Source: Centrapalus pauciflorus | Lineage: Eukaryota > Streptophyta > Magnoliopsida > Asterales > Asteraceae | Direction of reading: 5' to 3' | DNA length: 64,000 bases | Assembly (NCBI GenBank): GCA_020465985.1 | Contig: JAANYP010004256.1 | Coordinates: forward strand, 248,001-312,000 | Shown: piece after piece, positions 18,143 through 29,232 of the stretch | Layout of the letters: every line of letters starts with the position of its first letter | How positions within the stretch are numbered: position 1 is the stretch's first letter | Notes under the pieces: generated by a model | What the model was told of the DNA's origin: nothing | Databases searched by the model: none | The model's input: the letters and a program-made list of their open reading frames with translations, nothing else | Made by a program: the position numbers and the translations under genes

Positions 18143-20840
18143 CATGAGTTCTGTTTGATTCTGGTGCCGACCGATTATAGTATCTACTGCTTTTGCTCAA
18201 CAAATATTAATGCTTTGGTCTAAGTTATCCATTGTGATTGATGTTGAAACTGCTAAGTAACAAAATAGTTAAAATAGATCGTGTGTATCCTGATTGTACT
18301 CTAGTGATTGAAGAGGTAGTCTTCAATCTTGACTTAATTCCAATAGAGATCGGTGATTTGATATGATAATTTGAATGAACTGGTCGCGTATATGTGATGA
18401 GACCCATGTAGTTTGTAATAAAGGAATAATAAAGATAACTACGCCGGAGGGGTGAGAGATTTGTATATATGGGGATAGGAGAAGTGGCGATCAATGTTTA
18501 TTGATGATTGTTAGGTCCCGAAAGCTGATTGCTTAGGGTTGTGAGTCTTGTTTGGTATATGCTATTGATGCCAAGACTGAAGAGAAAACTGTGGCCGATG
18601 CGCCTGTTGTCCTAAATTTTTCCATATGTGTTCCTGGAAGACTTGTCTGGTGTGCCACCTGAAAGACAAGTGAAATTCTGTGTTGACTTGATCCCTGGAG
18701 CTTCTCCAATAGCTTGTTATTCGTACCGTCTTGCACCTACCAAAATGTAAGAGATGATGAAGCAACTTTAGGAGTTGTCAGATAAGGGCTTCGTTAGATT
18801 GAGTTCTTTGCCATGGGGAGCCCGATATTGTTTATGAAACAAAAGATGTCTTAATGAGAATGTGCATAGATTTACATGATTTGAACAAATTGACTATAAC
18901 AAATAAGTATCCGCTGCCAGTAATTGATGATTATTGATCAGTTGCATAGGATTGGTTATTATTCAAAGATTGATTTATGTTCGAGGTATCACTACTTGAA
19001 AATCCGAAAGGAGAAAATATTGAAAATGATTTTCAGGACTAGTTATGAGGATTACGAGTATTTTGTTATGCCATTTGGGATAACCAACGCCCCAGCTGTT
19101 TTATGGACATTTTGAATAGGGATTTGAATATCAATGTTGGAGGAATCGGTAATTGTAATTATCGATGATATTTTCGTATAAGTCTAAAGCTGAATATGTC
19201 AAATCGTGAGTTTTGATTACAATAGATTATATTTTGTAGTATGTGATTTCTAGAGATGAGATTTCGGAGGATTCCGCTAAAGTGGAGCAATTGAAAGCTG
19301 TCTCGCAGTATTACAGAATTAAGAAGTTTTCTACGATTGGCAAATTGTAGACAGACTAATTAATTGGGTATGTCTTATACCCACACGAGAAAGTTATTCT
19401 GTTGGTACATCCGGTGTGATGACAGCAATCTAGTTTTGTTATTGATATCATGATTGTGTATGATGTTTACATTTTCATAGTAAGTTCTAGACTATCATAA
19501 CAAGTTCTAGAATAATAAGTTCTAGAAATAAGTTCTAGAATAAGTTCTAGAATAAGTTCAAAGTCAAGTTCAAAGGAACAAGTTCGAAGGCAAGTTCAAA
19601 GGAACAAGTTCGAAGACAAGTTCAAAGAAACAAGTTCAAAGACACGTTCAAAGGGTAGAGTTTGAACTTAGTGAAGACAAGTTCGAGAGGAGCGTCTTCT
19701 CGAACTTGTCGTCTATATATTGAACTTTTCATTGTGAAATTAAGTATCTTTGATGGCTCAGAGGTTCTGACGAACTTGTGAGCAAACAGAGCATCCGGGT
19801 GAACGAAGTTTTTGCAAAAGATTAATCAGAGCTTAAGTAAAGGCGATCTCGAACTTGCAAGTGTCAGAGTGTTTGTTCTTGGAGAGAATCACGTGTCGGG
19901 GCGTTCCGTTGTTCGCCTATCACAGTGTGTGTCTCCGTGTTTCGTGTGCGTGGTCTATCCGTCAAGCCGCTAACGAGGATTCCGCACTCGTTGGACAGTG
20001 TCGCGTCAAGATAGGATCCGTAGGAAGGCGACCTTACATATTCACTGGAAGAACTTGCACAAATTTATAGGGATGAGGCACAAATATGGCTACGAGTAAA
20101 GCTTACCGACAACTGTTAGAAGATTAGAATGAATAAACTATAATACACATTGGAATATATGATGAGATCATGTATTTTGGATTTTAAGTACCAACTGAAA
20201 AGATCAATTGCTTTGATGAAATTATCGTATAACACTAGTTATCATGTTAAAATCAAGAAAAACACCGTGTAAAGTTTTGTAAGGGAGGAAATGTAGAACC
20301 CCTACATGTTAGAAAGAAATTGAAAAGACTCTGATTGCTAAGTCTGTGATATGAAAGAAGAGTTATAATGATGAGACACCTAAGCCAATCAACTTTGAGG
20401 TAAACGATGGAGCATAAATGTTAGTATCACCGATGAGGAGTGTTACTTATTTTGAAAAAGGGACAAGCTAGCACTGAGGTGTGTTGGCTCATTTACAATA
20501 ACAGAAAAGTTAGAAATCAGTTGTCTCATTTGGAATTACCTAAGGAAATATCGAAATAACACTTGGTGTTTCATGTGGAAAGCTTTATGAAATCTTCACA
20601 ACTGGTAATGAAGATTGGGCTGATTATACCGAATTAGAATTCAAGAAAGGTTAGTATATGTTGAGAAGCCAGAATATATTATGGATATGAAAGTAATGAA
20701 GTTAAGAAACAAAGAAATTGAGATTGTGCTTATACATTGGGAGCATCACCATGAAGCGAATCACACTTATGAAATTAAGGTAAATATATTAATGGAGTAT
20801 CATCATCTGTTTGAATTCAAATAACTTCGAGGACGAAGTT
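18143..20840 (+). pseudogene. pol: Pol of element B (protease, RT, RNase H, integrase tail), heavily decayed; holds solo LTR K
   Basis: Readable only in pieces. Protease VLFDSGADR is near 18150-18172. The protease-RT linker and RT start (DLSGVPPERQVKFCVDLIPGA, YRLAPTKM) lie at 18630-18750. The RT core appears at 18790-19115, where 18924-19115 is open and includes MPFGITNAPAV. RT IIDDIFV is near 19160. After solo LTR K come integrase and C-terminal remnants (SYNTSYHVKI near 20230; VAYRL-like region eroded). Many stops and frameshifts; non-functional. The wording is that of Ty3/gypsy chromoviruses, but I see no chromodomain. Confidence 0.7.
19400..20038 (+). mobile_element. Solo LTR K of the copia family
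   Basis: 639 bp from TGTTGG to CTTACA, flanked by the perfect TSD TATTC (19395-19399 and 20039-20043) inside B pol. It shares the R/U5 block (AACGAGGATTCCGCACTCG, GTCGCGTCAAGATAGGATCCG) with A, J and E. Its U3 holds a run of AAGTTCTAGAATAAGTTC and AAGTTCAAAG-type repeats at 19480-19680 instead of ATTCGAAT words, and a TATA-like TATATATTG at 19721. It is probably the product of LTR-LTR recombination of a full element. Confidence 0.9.
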
Positions 20841-20861
20841 TGAGCGTGGTGGAGCCCATGT

Positions 20862-22827
20862 TGTAACATCTTTAAATCTAAATTATTGTAATTTAGATTA
20901 ATTAGTTGGATATTTTGTAATTTATATAATTAAGTTGGATTATAAAAAATGATTATGTATCCGGATATTTAAAAGTTGGTTGCCATTTTAAGAAATTAAG
21001 AAATTTGAGAATTTCAACTTTTAGTTATTAAGTACGATTTTTAAAATGTTAGTGATGATGTAAAATTAGGATGAAAATCAGTATTTAACAAAATCAGATA
21101 AGTAGAGGGGTTAAATGGGTAATTAGCCGAAAGTTGGGAAATAAAAGACTTTTGGTCTTTTATTTGGATCATTTTAGCTCTAACTTCTCAAGTTCTCTCT
21201 CAATCTCTCCCTAAACAATTTGCTGAAAATCGAATTGTGAAGCAAAATTCGTGCAACTTAATCTGAATATTATCAAGAATCAAAAGGATTTAAGGTAAGA
21301 AATTAGTTTTAAAGTTTGAGGTTTTATTTTTGGAGAGAAAAGATGTAAAATTATGAATTTTAATCGAAGGAAATGTTGTTGCATGTATGTTATACTAGTT
21401 GGAAATCATCTCTTGAAGATTTGTGAAGCTTTTGAAACAAGAATCATTCGTTGAATCGATCTAATAGGTTAGAAATCAGAATTTTTATAACTTTTTGTGT
21501 TCTTGAAGAAAAGTTTATATTTTTGTTAAATCTGGACAAATCAGAGTGTTATAAATTGGGAAAAATGTGTAGAAACACCCCAATAATGTTAATATAACAT
21601 TTGATTAAGTTGCATGTGGCTAGAAATCGAATATGGAAATTTTTGAGTGAAACCCGTAAGTTGCGACCTGCATTTCTGCATGTCGACTCGGCGAGTCACT
21701 AAGAACACTTGAATGAATCTTCAAAAATATATAATTGTTAGATCCGAATTCGGTCAGGACCTGAACTCGGATGAGACCCGAACCCGGACGGAACCGAACT
21801 CAGATGAGACCCGAACTTGGTTGGGTCAATGTAATTCGGATGGATCCGAAATCCGGCCGAGGATCCGTAATTCGAACCTCGACTCGGCGAGTCACCTGGA
21901 CCGACTCGGTGAGTCGGCTGCAGTTTATGTGAATTGGGTTTTAAGTACCCGAAATTCTGGTTAATCAAACAAACTTTTGTGATAATTTTTGTAACATATT
22001 AAGGTAAATAAAGAAGGGTTAATTGGGAATAATAACACCTTGAATGATGGGATTTAAATGTGAGTTTCGGATGACGGTTCCGAATGTTGTAACACTTTTA
22101 ATTGTACAAATTGACGTTCATTTGTTGATAAACATGAATATGATATGTTTTCCTTATGGAAATGTAACAGATCCCTTGTTGCATGTCCGTTCTTTTGTTG
22201 TGCATCTATTGATGGACCGGCGGGTCGCATATGTTATTCCGATGTTACTAAGCTATATGATCTGGAGCTGATCCCTCTGAGGTTCTGGTAGACAGTATGT
22301 CATCCCCGATGTTATGTCTGTCTCAGATGGTTGGTTTAAATGCCGAGCTTTGGGCTCGTAGGAGCTGCGGCTCTTGTGCCGTACTTTTTGTACGTAGAGA
22401 TTATTCGACGTGCGTCGTCGGTGATACTCTTTGGGGCTTCATAAAGATTTATAGAATGCGTAAATTTGTGTATTCACTAAGCTTTGCTTCCCCTCAGTTG
22501 TTGATATTTTTGCAGGAAAGTGTAAATCTGCTGTCGGACCTTCTAGTTAGGTCACACTTTTGAAGTCCTGGAAGATCCTATACTACTTTATCGGTAACTG
22601 AAAACATGGGATATTTGTTGTAATATTTGGGAGGTTGTAATATTTCATTGAGTAAGTAGAATTAGATTGGATCCTTATAGCACCATAGGGTGTTGACAAA
22701 TGTACTTTAACTATGTATTTTAATGCTTCCGCAATCTTATTAAGCATTCTGATCATTATGTATTTATTTCTATGGTGATTAATCGGGGGTGTTATGTAAT
22801 TGTGGTTAATGTGGCAAGGGTGTCACA
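20862..22827 (+). repeat. 3' LTR of element B
   Basis: Starts TGTAACATC (TGTTGTAACATC from 20859 is an alternative start) and ends GGGTGTCACA. The preceding GACGAAGTTTGAGCGTGGTGGAG is the usual purine-rich end of chromovirus-type elements. It lacks 176 bp present in the 5' LTR; the junction is at 22178/22179. It includes the palindromic GACTCGGCGAGTC modules at 21684-21920. It is followed directly by the gag of H. Confidence 0.85.
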
Positions 22828-23751
22828 CCAGACATTATCTATGCCCATAACTTGAACTCCTATACTATTTTCAGAACCAGCTTGGTCTTTAAGACCTTTG
22901 CCGAGTTGATTAAGCAACTCGCAAGCTTCATCGTCTTCTTTACCTAAAAATGTGCCTCCTGTGGCAGCTATAATCATATTATGACTCTCTTGATTCACAC
23001 CATCAAAGAATGTTTTGATAAGCATCCATTTGGGTACCTTGTGGTGTGGACAAGCTCTTAGTAATTCGTTCATACGATCGAACGCTTCGTAGAATTGTTC
23101 GCCTGGTTTTTGTTTAAATCCGGTAATTTCCTTTCTTTTCTCGGTTGTTTTACTAATGGGGTAATATTCATTAAGGAATTCACGTTTCATTTGATCCCAT
23201 GTTGTAATGCTATTGGTTGGTAAGGATACGAACCAATTCTTCGCTTTCCCTTTTAACGAGAAAGGAAATAATCGAGGTTTTAAACCATCGGTGGTTATAC
23301 CTCGAACATGGTTTTCTTTATAAATAGCTGTGAACTCAGCTAGATGTTCATAGGGTTCCTCACTTGGCATCCCTCGAAAGATCGAAAGAATTTGAAATAA
23401 TTGAGGACGAACTTCATGTTTATTCTCGTTTTCGGGATAACGAATTGGAGACGGATCGGGCACACCTGGATGGTAATGAGACTCAACCGTACGTCTCGGT
23501 TGATCACCCATTCTAACAACTATGCACTCGGGTTCTTCTTGATCATGATTTCGTGTCGAAATCGGAGGGCTTTCAAAATTAGGAATCTCTAAATCGGGAA
23601 TTTCTAAATCAGAAATTTCTTCCTCTTGTATGTTTAAATTCTCTGTGAGTTGATTTTGAATCCAGACAGTCTTTAGGTTCGATCTCTCTACTTATTCGAT
23701 TTCTGGTTCGAATTGTAGCGACAATCCTTTAGCCGATCGACGTGTGTGCAT
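22828..23751 (-). pseudogene. gag: Gag of element H (retrotransposon gag domain), truncated
   Basis: The likely start is ATG 23751 (MHTRRSAKGLSL), in frame with the long open stretch from 23511. One in-frame TAA at 23694-23692 interrupts the N-terminus. The gag domain holds LFPFSLKGKAKNWF, TTWDQMKREFLNEYYP, QKPGEQFYEAFDRMNELLRACPHH and MLIKTFFDGVN, all diagnostic of plant Ty3 Tat/Athila Gag. The C-terminus, including any zinc knuckle and the whole of pol, is missing because element B begins at 22827. The last residues called by a longer ORF (down to 22792) belong to the B LTR. Confidence 0.8.
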
Positions 23752-23983
23752 ACACTAATTAAAATATTACTAAAGATTAAAAACTTAATTAAACTAAGAT
23801 TTTTGGTGGTAAAGTAGAGGACTACAATTACTTTTTTGAATTTTTTTAAAATTTTTTATTTAATTTTTATTAATTATAAAATAAAATAAAGTAAAGACTA
23901 AAAATAACCAACGAAAGGAACTTAAACCTAATTTCTTAAAACTAAGGCAACAAACTAACTTTAAACCTAAACTACTGTTACAC
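23752..23983 (-). other. Leader of element H
   Basis: AT-rich stretch between PBS and gag, with CTAAA/TAAAA-rich runs on the plus strand. No ORF. Confidence 0.5.
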
Positions 23984-24001
23984 TCCCCGGCAATGGCGCC
24001 A
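23984..24001 (-). other. Primer-binding site of element H (tRNA-Asp type)
   Basis: On the minus strand TGGCGCCATTGCCGGGGA, which fits the 3' end of plant tRNA-Asp apart from one base as I know it. It lies six bases from the LTR edge. Confidence 0.75.
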
Positions 24002-24007
24002 AAATTT

Positions 24008-25129
24008 TGATGGGCCGTCGTTGTGACCCGCCGATTTAATCATTAAATCCACTAATTAGATAGAGAAGTAAGGGTCGAATCCACAGGGAGTGTGGTCGTA
24101 ATTAGGATTAGGTTATTAGCCTTATAGGAATAGGTTTATTTAAAGCATTTAAATTGTGAAATTGTGGATTTGAATGAGTTGTTTTGAATAATGATTTGCT
24201 ATTCCTTGTAACTAAAATTAAGAACGAAGTAACCAACGAAGAAGATAAACAATCAAGATACGAATAACCATTCACGGAATCACCACGGCATAAGTATTAC
24301 TCACTATAATTTCATACAATGATCACATAGACATAATCAATTGTGCGACTAAATTAATCAAATGTGTTTTAACCAATCACTCTTGACATAGCGTATGCAA
24401 CATTAATACTCGTCTTAATCCCTAAACTAATGGACTCGACACGAATAATAACACTACTATAAACTATCTTGCTATTACCAATCGCAACACATAATCATAA
24501 TCATAGACAAATGTTTATCATTTGCATACACATAATAGATATAGCTCAATATGAATACATCAAAACATAAGAAATTAAAGCAAAGTAAACTTAGCTGTAG
24601 ATCCTCCGCAAACGGCTACTGGGATTAGCCGCTCATCGTATGCTCGTCACAATCACGGATCTGAGCCATTGGATAGCTTGCGAACCACCGTCTTCGTTCT
24701 TGTATCGTAGATCCACTGCGGCAGAGCTTTGGCACACTTGCACACACGTCAGGACTCTCCTCCAAAGCTGCCCCTCCTCTACTATTTATAGAGAATCGAA
24801 ATTAGGGTTTCCAGGATTCAAAAACTCGTATTGGCGCCGCACCAGCGCAGGCCAGGCGCAGGCCTGCGCCCCCCTGCGCCCGGATGCGGCTAGTGTGTAG
24901 CTGGCGTGTGCTGGAACGTATCTGGACAATGTGCGCGCTGTGCGGAGCGTAGGGTAGCGCAAGTCTGCGCCCCCTCAGTCCAAATTGCTCTGAATTCTCT
25001 TGGATTGCTTCTTTTTATCATCTTGGCCCTGAAATACAAACTAGGAGTAATAATATGGATTTTACGAAGTATCAGTGCTTAAAATGATCATACTATGACT
25101 CAGAAACCATATAAATTATAGACTTATCA
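24008..25129 (-). repeat. 5' LTR of element H
   Basis: Inferred limits TGAT...ATCA (minus strand TGATAAGTC ... GGCCCATCA), 1122 bp. The inner limit is fixed by the PBS; the outer limit is chosen by the inverted TGAT/ATCA ends and is less certain. On the minus strand a TATA box TATAAATAG lies at 24790-24782. The GC-rich block 24830-24990 includes the perfect 16-bp palindrome GGCGCAGGCCTGCGCC at 24855-24870. The plus-strand ORF at 24640-24900 lies across this block and has no support as a gene. Confidence 0.55.
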
Positions 25130-27076
25130 ATTCATCGTCAAGCATATGTCATTAACTACTTGAATTTGGCACTTGCGTACTTTAACTAAGCCTAAACACC
25201 AAGTAATGAGCGATTCATTTTGTTGAGGTGTTTTAGTCTTAGATTTGGTCTTTATAAATGGTCTTTGCATGTTATAACATCATTCTCAATTTAGTCTCAA
25301 ATTTTACTCCTATCACTTTTTGTTCCACACTTGTCTTCTTTTAAAATCTTTAATTCTTTTGGATCTTGTAAATGTTTGAGAGATTGAGCTTCCACTAAAT
25401 GGCCATTTTGTCAACAAATTTGCATGTAAACTTATAGGTTTTTTTAGGGCAAGCAAAGTTTAAGTGTGGGAATATTTGCTATCGCCAATTATATGTATAT
25501 TTTATTGACGATATCTATGGACTTTTATGTATAAAATTTGCATGGATTTGATGGTTTTTAATGGTTCAATGTATATTTATTGCTCGTCTCTTGTTTTGGC
25601 TAGGTTCAAGATGAAATGAAATAAATTGGTTGTCATGCGTTTGTTTCGTATTTTGGCCATATCTCTCTCATACGAACTCGGATTCAGAAGATTCAAAAAC
25701 AAAGACGAAGAGGAAACATGGAGCTACATCTTTCGTGTTTTGAGTTTTGGATGAATAATGATAGGCACGGCGTGCCCTCTCAGGCGTACTTCGTTTTCAT
25801 GACATGTTATCCTGGAGCTCCAAGCATTAAGGCATGGTGTGCCCCCAAAAAGGCAAGGCGTGCTCTCCTGAAAACCATCATTCCTGAGATATTTTTGGGC
25901 CAACTAAAGGACAACAACACATAGGCATGGTGTGCCTTACTTTTAGGCACGGCGTGCCCTCCTCAGACTATAAAAACTCATATTTCTTTGCATTTATTCA
26001 TTCTTGGAGGAATCTCACCATTTCACACACGAGAAATACACTTTTGGGAGAGCAAGGAAGCTCGTTTGGGCTATTTTGAGAAGATATCTTAAAAGGGAAC
26101 ATCACTACAACACCGAAAAACATCATTAGGGGAGTTCTAACATCTCTATCTCATTTGGTTATGTTTGTTTTTCCCATTTGTATGATGAACATGTTGTGTT
26201 ACTATATTTTTAAGGAATAATTGTTTTGTAATCATGTGGGTTTTTAAAACCTAAACATTAGACGACTTTTAATTTTGTTTTGGATGAAATATCATTGTTG
26301 TTTCTTGCTTTGAAAGAAGATTTATAGCTTTGGTTATGTAATTGCTTGTGTTTACCATAAATACTTGATTTCCACAATGTGAGTTGGGTTTAACTAGGAT
26401 TAATTCTTAATGAAATAATGTGTTTGTTTCATTGAGTATTTTAAGCTTGTGAGAGTAAAAAGGGTAAAACTTGCATGTATTTAATTAAGGTTATTACATC
26501 GTTAAAGTTGTTGATGTGAGTCTCGATTTAAACAGTGTTTTGATTTGTGAGATGATAAACACCTTTCATATAAAGAAACTATATGTGAGTATTCGGTTTG
26601 CATTTTCGGTAATAAAAATATATTTTAGTGATCTTTGTATTTTTATTGTTGACTGTGGGATGATGAAATTATAGTCGAGTGATCTTTATAATTTTATTGT
26701 CATTACTTGCATTGCAATTTGTGATAAGTTGGTAGTTGAGTGATCTTTGCTTGCTTATCGTTAATTATGTAATTTAAGGATTTGATTCATATTTGAGTGA
26801 TCTTTATGGTTTTACTTCTTGAATTCACAAGGCAGTTAATCCAACCGATTGTATTGTTTAGTCATCTAATGTTTTGGGGGAACATCCCACGTGATTACCC
26901 TTTTCAAGATTGTCACTCCAAAACTTTTTGTTCTAATAGTATATTGACAGTTGAAGTGTGTTATTTTGTTCTTGAATCTAAGTATAATTTTCAAAACTAT
27001 CCACTTATAATCATCAGTAACCATTAACTGATGGTTTTGTATCAAAATTCACCAATTGTCCCTGAGTTCGACAACC
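25130..27076 (+). mobile_element. Probable 3' end and LTR of a Tat-like gypsy element I
   Basis: GGGCAAGCAAAGTTTAAGTG at 25448-25467 followed by TGGGA resembles the polypurine signature that follows pol in plant Tat/Athila elements. From about 25468 an LTR-like segment follows, with repeated AGGCACGGCGTGCC near-palindromes at 25763-25955, TATA box TATAAAA at 25969, and an end CCAATTGTCCCTGAGTTCGAC typical of such LTRs. Its terminal boundary is lost where copia fragment F begins at 27077. No coding sequence is present, and the ORFs at 25718 and 26797 are not recognisable. Identification rests on signature words only. Confidence 0.4.
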
Positions 27077-27701
27077 TGAAAGGTCACCTACCTACTGATC
27101 TGATCTTGACGCGACACCTTCCAACGAGTGCGGAATCCTCGTTAGGGGTTTAACGGATCAATTCCACATACGGAAACCCGGACACGAACACTATGATAGA
27201 CGTTACGACGAATGACCCGACACGTGTATTTCTCTAAAACGACTCTCTGAAATCTCTCAAGTTCGTACGTGCACTATACGAGCTCTTAACGCTAATTTCT
27301 GCAAAAGTCCTTTAATCAAACGGATTAACTCTTAATTATAGAGGTTAAGTTCGAACTTAGCTTAGACAAGTTCGTTTAGGCCCAAGCCCACGAAGTTGTC
27401 CACTACTACTTCGAACTTAGCTCCACTAAGTTCAAACCCTAGCCTTGAACTTATTATTGAACTTACCTTTGAACTTGTTCTTGAACTTATGTTTGAACTT
27501 ATGTTTGTACTTATGTTTGAACTTATCTTTGAACTTATGTTTGACTTTATCTTTGAACTTATGTTTGAACATATGTTTGAACTTAAGTAAACATCAAACA
27601 CAAACAAGATCAAACATATATAACTTGTATTTGCAAAGCCTGATCTATTACAAAATACTATCTATACTTAGACTGCTATCGTCACACAAGGTGCACTAAC
27701 A
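27077..27701 (-). repeat. 3' LTR of copia fragment F
   Basis: On the minus strand it starts TGTTAGTGCACC and ends in a degenerate CTTTCA instead of CTTACA. It shares the R/U5 block with E. Positions 27425-27590 are a run of GAACTTATGTTT-type repeats (AAGTTCAAA on minus). That repeat run produces the low-complexity Leu/Asn-rich ORFs there, which are not genes. Confidence 0.85.
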
Positions 27702-27837
27702 GACTCCCCCTTGACGATAGCTTCTAATTAGATATTCGACCAATCTATAGAACTAGGCTTATTTAAAATGCTACCAGCATACAAACCCTGTTCTACACAG
27801 ACTTTTATAACGTTCTGATATTTTCAGCCTTCCGTCT

Positions 27838-29230
27838 TTAAATGGGCATCAAAGGAGATTTTTTGAACGTGAAGTTTGAACAGATCTCTTTGGATAAGTT
27901 GACTAGATGCAAGGGATCAAACACCTTCAGGATCACCTTTTCTTCCAAATCTTCCATGATTGCTTCGCCTGTCTCACTGTCTACATACCACCAATTGAGG
28001 TTGCCCAAAACATCTTGAGGCATAGGCTTCAGAGGTACTTTATATAAGCATGTAACTAGCTTGTAATATATCTTCATCCATGGCTTGCAAGTTAGAGGAT
28101 CAATTCTTGTATGGTCCATAACTCTCTTGCCTACTCGTGGGTTTAACCTTTCAAACTTTGTAGACCTCCCTACCCTTCTGATACTCTTGGCAATTACTTC
28201 GGCATAGCGATCGTCTCCGACGTTCACTAGCTCTTTCCATGCTAAGGCCTTTATCTCAACTTTAGGAAGTGAATTGAAGTCCTTCAATCTTCTCCTCATA
28301 TATTGTAGGTCATCCGTTCTTTTAATAATAAAAAGTTGCAGTTCTCGATCAAAGAACCAGCTGAGTATGCTCCCAGACAACTTTCCAGAATTAGGCACTT
28401 TCATCTTCTCTTTTAAATACACGGCCTTCTTTTCTGTTCTGAACCAATAACCTTTTCTTTTCTTCAGCAGTGAGCTCCCTATCAGGCTCTTTAAACTCTG
28501 ATTCAACATTTAAAGAATCTTTAAATGCTTCGATGTCAGTCATATTCTGTTCTATCGTCGTATATGTATCGGTGATGGGTTGTTGCTGAATAATGATCTC
28601 ATCAGCTTCATCTTCCTCATCGACTAATACTTCGTCATCAGATTTCCAATCCATAATGTTTTCTGGGACGAATTGTCCTTCTTCAAGATCTTCTAACTCA
28701 TCTTCAAAGTCAAACATCACTTCATCATGATCATCAATATCAGCCAAGGCTCCAATTATTTCTTGATCAAATAACTCTGATGCTTTAGGAGCCTTGCCTT
28801 TATCCTGACTTCCTCCTCCTCCTGATCCAGATGATCCCGGCACCCCCTGAATCTCAGCTTGCAGAGCAGCATCACGTGGAAGATCTGCTAGCTTACTGTC
28901 TTTTTGCGTGCTCAGGTCACCTCCTTCATCATCACTGTCTCTCCTAACGCCCCTTAACACATCTACTCTACAACTGCTCTCCTCCTGATCTTGTAGATCT
29001 TTCATTATTTGCTCAACCAGAGTCTGCAGAGTCAGAATTTGAGACTGCTAACCGACAATGCTTGTTGTTGATAAGCCACTTTAGTTTGCAGCTGAGAATT
29101 CTCCTGCTCCATCCTTGAGTTATGTTGTTGTAGTTCATTTACAGCTTGAGGCAGCTGAAATATTTGGACTATTTGGAAGTCTACCTTGCTTTTCAACTCC
29201 GTGAACCGCTGGTTTTCAGTGAATGAAGTA
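27838..29230 (-). pseudogene. ORF3 of fragment F (C-terminal and acidic region), frameshifted
   Basis: Two overlapping open stretches in different frames. 29005-28391 covers the coiled-coil end and acidic region (FDFEDELEDLEEGQFVPE, MDWKSDDEVLVDE). 28509-27838 covers the C-terminal domain (LSWFFDRELQLFIIKR, LPKVEIKALAWKELVNVG, NWWYVDSETGEAIM). The frame changes around 28440-28460. Upstream (29005-29230) the coiled coil continues, with a stop near 29046. The conserved domain matches A ORF3 (12637-14700); function unknown. Confidence 0.75.
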
Positions 29231-29232
29231 GA

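Larger units (their letters stand above)
1..22827 (+). mobile_element. Ty3/gypsy retrotransposon B (chromovirus-like, decayed), host of elements A and K
   Basis: The sequence at 1-1907 plus 15414-15467 aligns throughout with 20862-22827, so these are the two LTRs of one element. Position 1 corresponds to 21081, so roughly 220 bp of the 5' LTR lie outside the window. Between them are a tRNA-iMet type PBS at 15473, gag remnants with zinc knuckles, a degenerate protease-RT-integrase stretch, and the purine-rich end before the 3' LTR. The order protease, RT, integrase and the RT wording are typical of Ty3/gypsy chromoviruses. The 5' LTR is split by copia element A (TSD TGTAT) and the pol region carries solo LTR K. 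The 3' LTR abuts the gag of element H, so B probably inserted into H. A TSD cannot be checked because the left end is missing. Confidence 0.85.
22828..25129 (-). mobile_element. Ty3/gypsy element H (Tat/Athila-like), 5' part only
   Basis: Read on the minus strand: LTR (25129 to 24008), a tRNA-Asp-type PBS, a leader, and gag cut off by the 3' end of B. A tRNA-Asp-type PBS is characteristic of Athila-type elements in the Tat/Athila/Ogre group, and the gag fits that group. The rest of H would lie to the left of B, outside the window. If so, the bases flanking B should be a duplication starting CCAGA (22828-22832). Confidence 0.7.
27077..29232 (-). mobile_element. Copia fragment F: 3' LTR plus C-terminal two-thirds of ORF3
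   Basis: Minus-strand LTR 27077-27701, PPT at 27702-27717 (AGACTCCCCCTTGACG on plus), then ORF3 remnants colinear with E and A up to the coiled coil. Homology ends at about 29232, where an A-rich tract starts. It is truncated, with no gag or pol. Confidence 0.85.

Noticed and set aside
22297..22563. Host gene or tRNA in the gaps between elements
   Set aside because: I looked for tRNA-like cloverleaf ends, rRNA and host-type exons in all non-element stretches and saw none; remaining gaps are AT-rich or LTR.
24640..24900. 86-codon ORF in a GC-rich stretch
   Set aside because: It lies in the LTR of H across palindromic GCGCAGG modules, antisense to the element; no homologous domain recognised.
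27362..27699. Overlapping ORFs on both strands with Leu/Asn/Ser-rich repeats
   Set aside because: They are translations of GAACTTATGTTT-type repeats in the LTR of F, open in several frames because the repeat unit lacks stops.
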